From: Bacteroidales bacterium UBA7574
Lineage (GTDB): Bacteria > Bacteroidota > Bacteroidia > Bacteroidales > Paludibacteraceae
Direction of reading: 5' to 3'
DNA: 7,330 nt
NCBI GenBank assembly: GCA_002479035.1
Contig: DLLA01000187.1
Coordinates: forward strand, 1 to 7,330
In this document: positions 7,021-7,330 of the stretch, piece after piece
Numbering within the stretch: position 1 is the first letter of the stretch
How the letters are laid out: every line of letters begins with the position of its first letter
The notes under the pieces: model-generated
What the model saw: only the letters and a program-made list of their open reading frames with translations
What the model was told of the DNA's origin: nothing
Databases searched by the model: none
Program-made: the position numbers and the translations under genes

Positions 7021-7149
7021 ATGAAACAATATATTGAACCTCAAACCGTTGAGACCCGCCTTGAGTCCGATTTCCTTATGCAGAGTTTTTGTATCAGCAC
7101 CAATGTCAATGTCTCATTGGGCGGTCGTGGTGACTACATTCCCCGCTAA
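7021..7149 (+). CDS. Small peptide, 42 residues, Bacteroidales short-ORF type
   Basis: The ORF runs ATG 7021 to TAA 7147-7149. The peptide begins MKQYIEPQTVETRLESDFLM and ends VSLGGRGDYIPR. I recall many short Bacteroidales ORFs of the same plan: M-K-(K/Q)-x-Y-I-x-P near the start, an acidic middle with V-E-x-x-x-E, a short L-L/M-x-x-S turn around residue 20, then a Gly-rich polar end. This one fits, with a GGRGD stretch near the end. I know of no established function and assign none. There is one Cys (24), no membrane segment and no signal peptide. It lies 88 bases after the LRR gene with no clear promoter or terminator between, so it may be co-transcribed. An A/G-rich AAGAG at about 7011-7015 is a weak possible ribosome binding site. 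Its resemblance to the family pattern is the main reason to think it is real. Confidence 0.55.
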   Translation: MKQYIEPQTVETRLESDFLMQSFCISTNVNVSLGGRGDYIPR

Positions 7150-7188
7150 TAGGTCTTTACTCTGTTCACGTAGCAAATAACAAGTACC

Positions 7189-7218
7189 GACTACGTAAAC
7201 TACACCAACTACATACAC
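7189..7218. repeat. Short 9-bp-period imperfect repeat (ACTAC words)
   Basis: The word (G/A)ACTAC occurs at 7189, 7198 and 7207, exactly nine bases apart, in an area with no supported gene. The reverse complement of 7207-7216 is GTATGTAGTT, one base different from GTATGTGGTT in the 11-bp array at 7299-7308. AATCACATTC at 7231-7240 is likewise one base from the reverse complement of GTATGTGATT. Confidence 0.5.
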
Positions 7219-7286
7219 GTACATTACGCCAATCACATTCCGACTGCCGCCCCCTCGTGTAAACCTCGAAAGCATGTCGAAGTAAA

Positions 7287-7330
7287 ACTATGTTAATAGT
7301 ATGTGGTTAGTATGTGATTAGTATGTGATT
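7287..7330. repeat. 11-bp tandem repeat array running off the window edge
   Basis: AGTATGTGGTT (7298-7308) is followed directly by AGTATGTGATT (7309-7319) and AGTATGTGATT (7320-7330). A degenerate unit, ACTATGTTAAT (7287-7297, 8 of 11 matching), precedes them. The array reaches the last base, so its true length is unknown. An 11-bp period does not keep a reading frame and is close to one helical turn. Confidence 0.75.

Noticed and set aside
7174..7295. Open frame through the ACTAC repeats, giving a Tyr/Asn/His-rich translation
   Set aside because: It has no ATG and no homologue I recognise, and the composition follows the 9-bp repeat. Treated as non-coding.
7287..7330. CRISPR array at the window end
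   Set aside because: The units are 11 bp and directly abutting, with no spacers.

Overview
The window looks like a chromosomal segment of a Gram-negative Bacteroidales bacterium (Prevotella / Porphyromonas-like; genus not resolvable from sequence alone). The reasons are the ribosome recycling factor tail followed closely by rsgA, weak or absent Shine-Dalgarno sites, secreted proteins carrying Listeria-Bacteroides (InlB B-type) modules, a BspA-like leucine-rich-repeat protein, and C-terminal tails typical of Bacteroidales exported proteins. All convincing genes are on the + strand.

Layout. Positions 2-79 hold the last 25 codons of frr. Four bases later comes an outer-membrane Omp85-type barrel without POTRA domains (84-1220). 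One base after its stop comes the ribosome-assembly GTPase RsgA (1222-2286), and 13 bases later a small exported protein with an InlB-type module (2300-3175). The spacing suggests one transcription unit mixing ribosome/translation factors with envelope genes. After a 129-base gap comes a secreted M6-family metalloprotease (start 3305, end 5287), then a probable intrinsic terminator (5323-5364). An AT-richer BspA-like LRR surface protein follows (5463-6932), then a 42-residue peptide gene (7021-7149). The window ends in a short-repeat region with an 11-bp tandem array that runs off the edge.

How it fits together. frr and rsgA serve ribosome recycling and 30S maturation. The other genes encode the cell surface or exported proteins: a barrel, a protease, and two proteins sharing a C-terminal tail that may be an export/sorting signal. 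The most unusual signal is a GC-rich palindromic repeat that occurs twice inside rsgA, in frame, at two different loops of the GTPase domain. It adds residues of the type P-S-L-R-G-x-G-G-V to a core ribosome factor. Other points worth checking are the 42-residue peptide, the C8 tract in the LRR gene next to a composition change, and the terminal tandem repeats with inverted relatives upstream.
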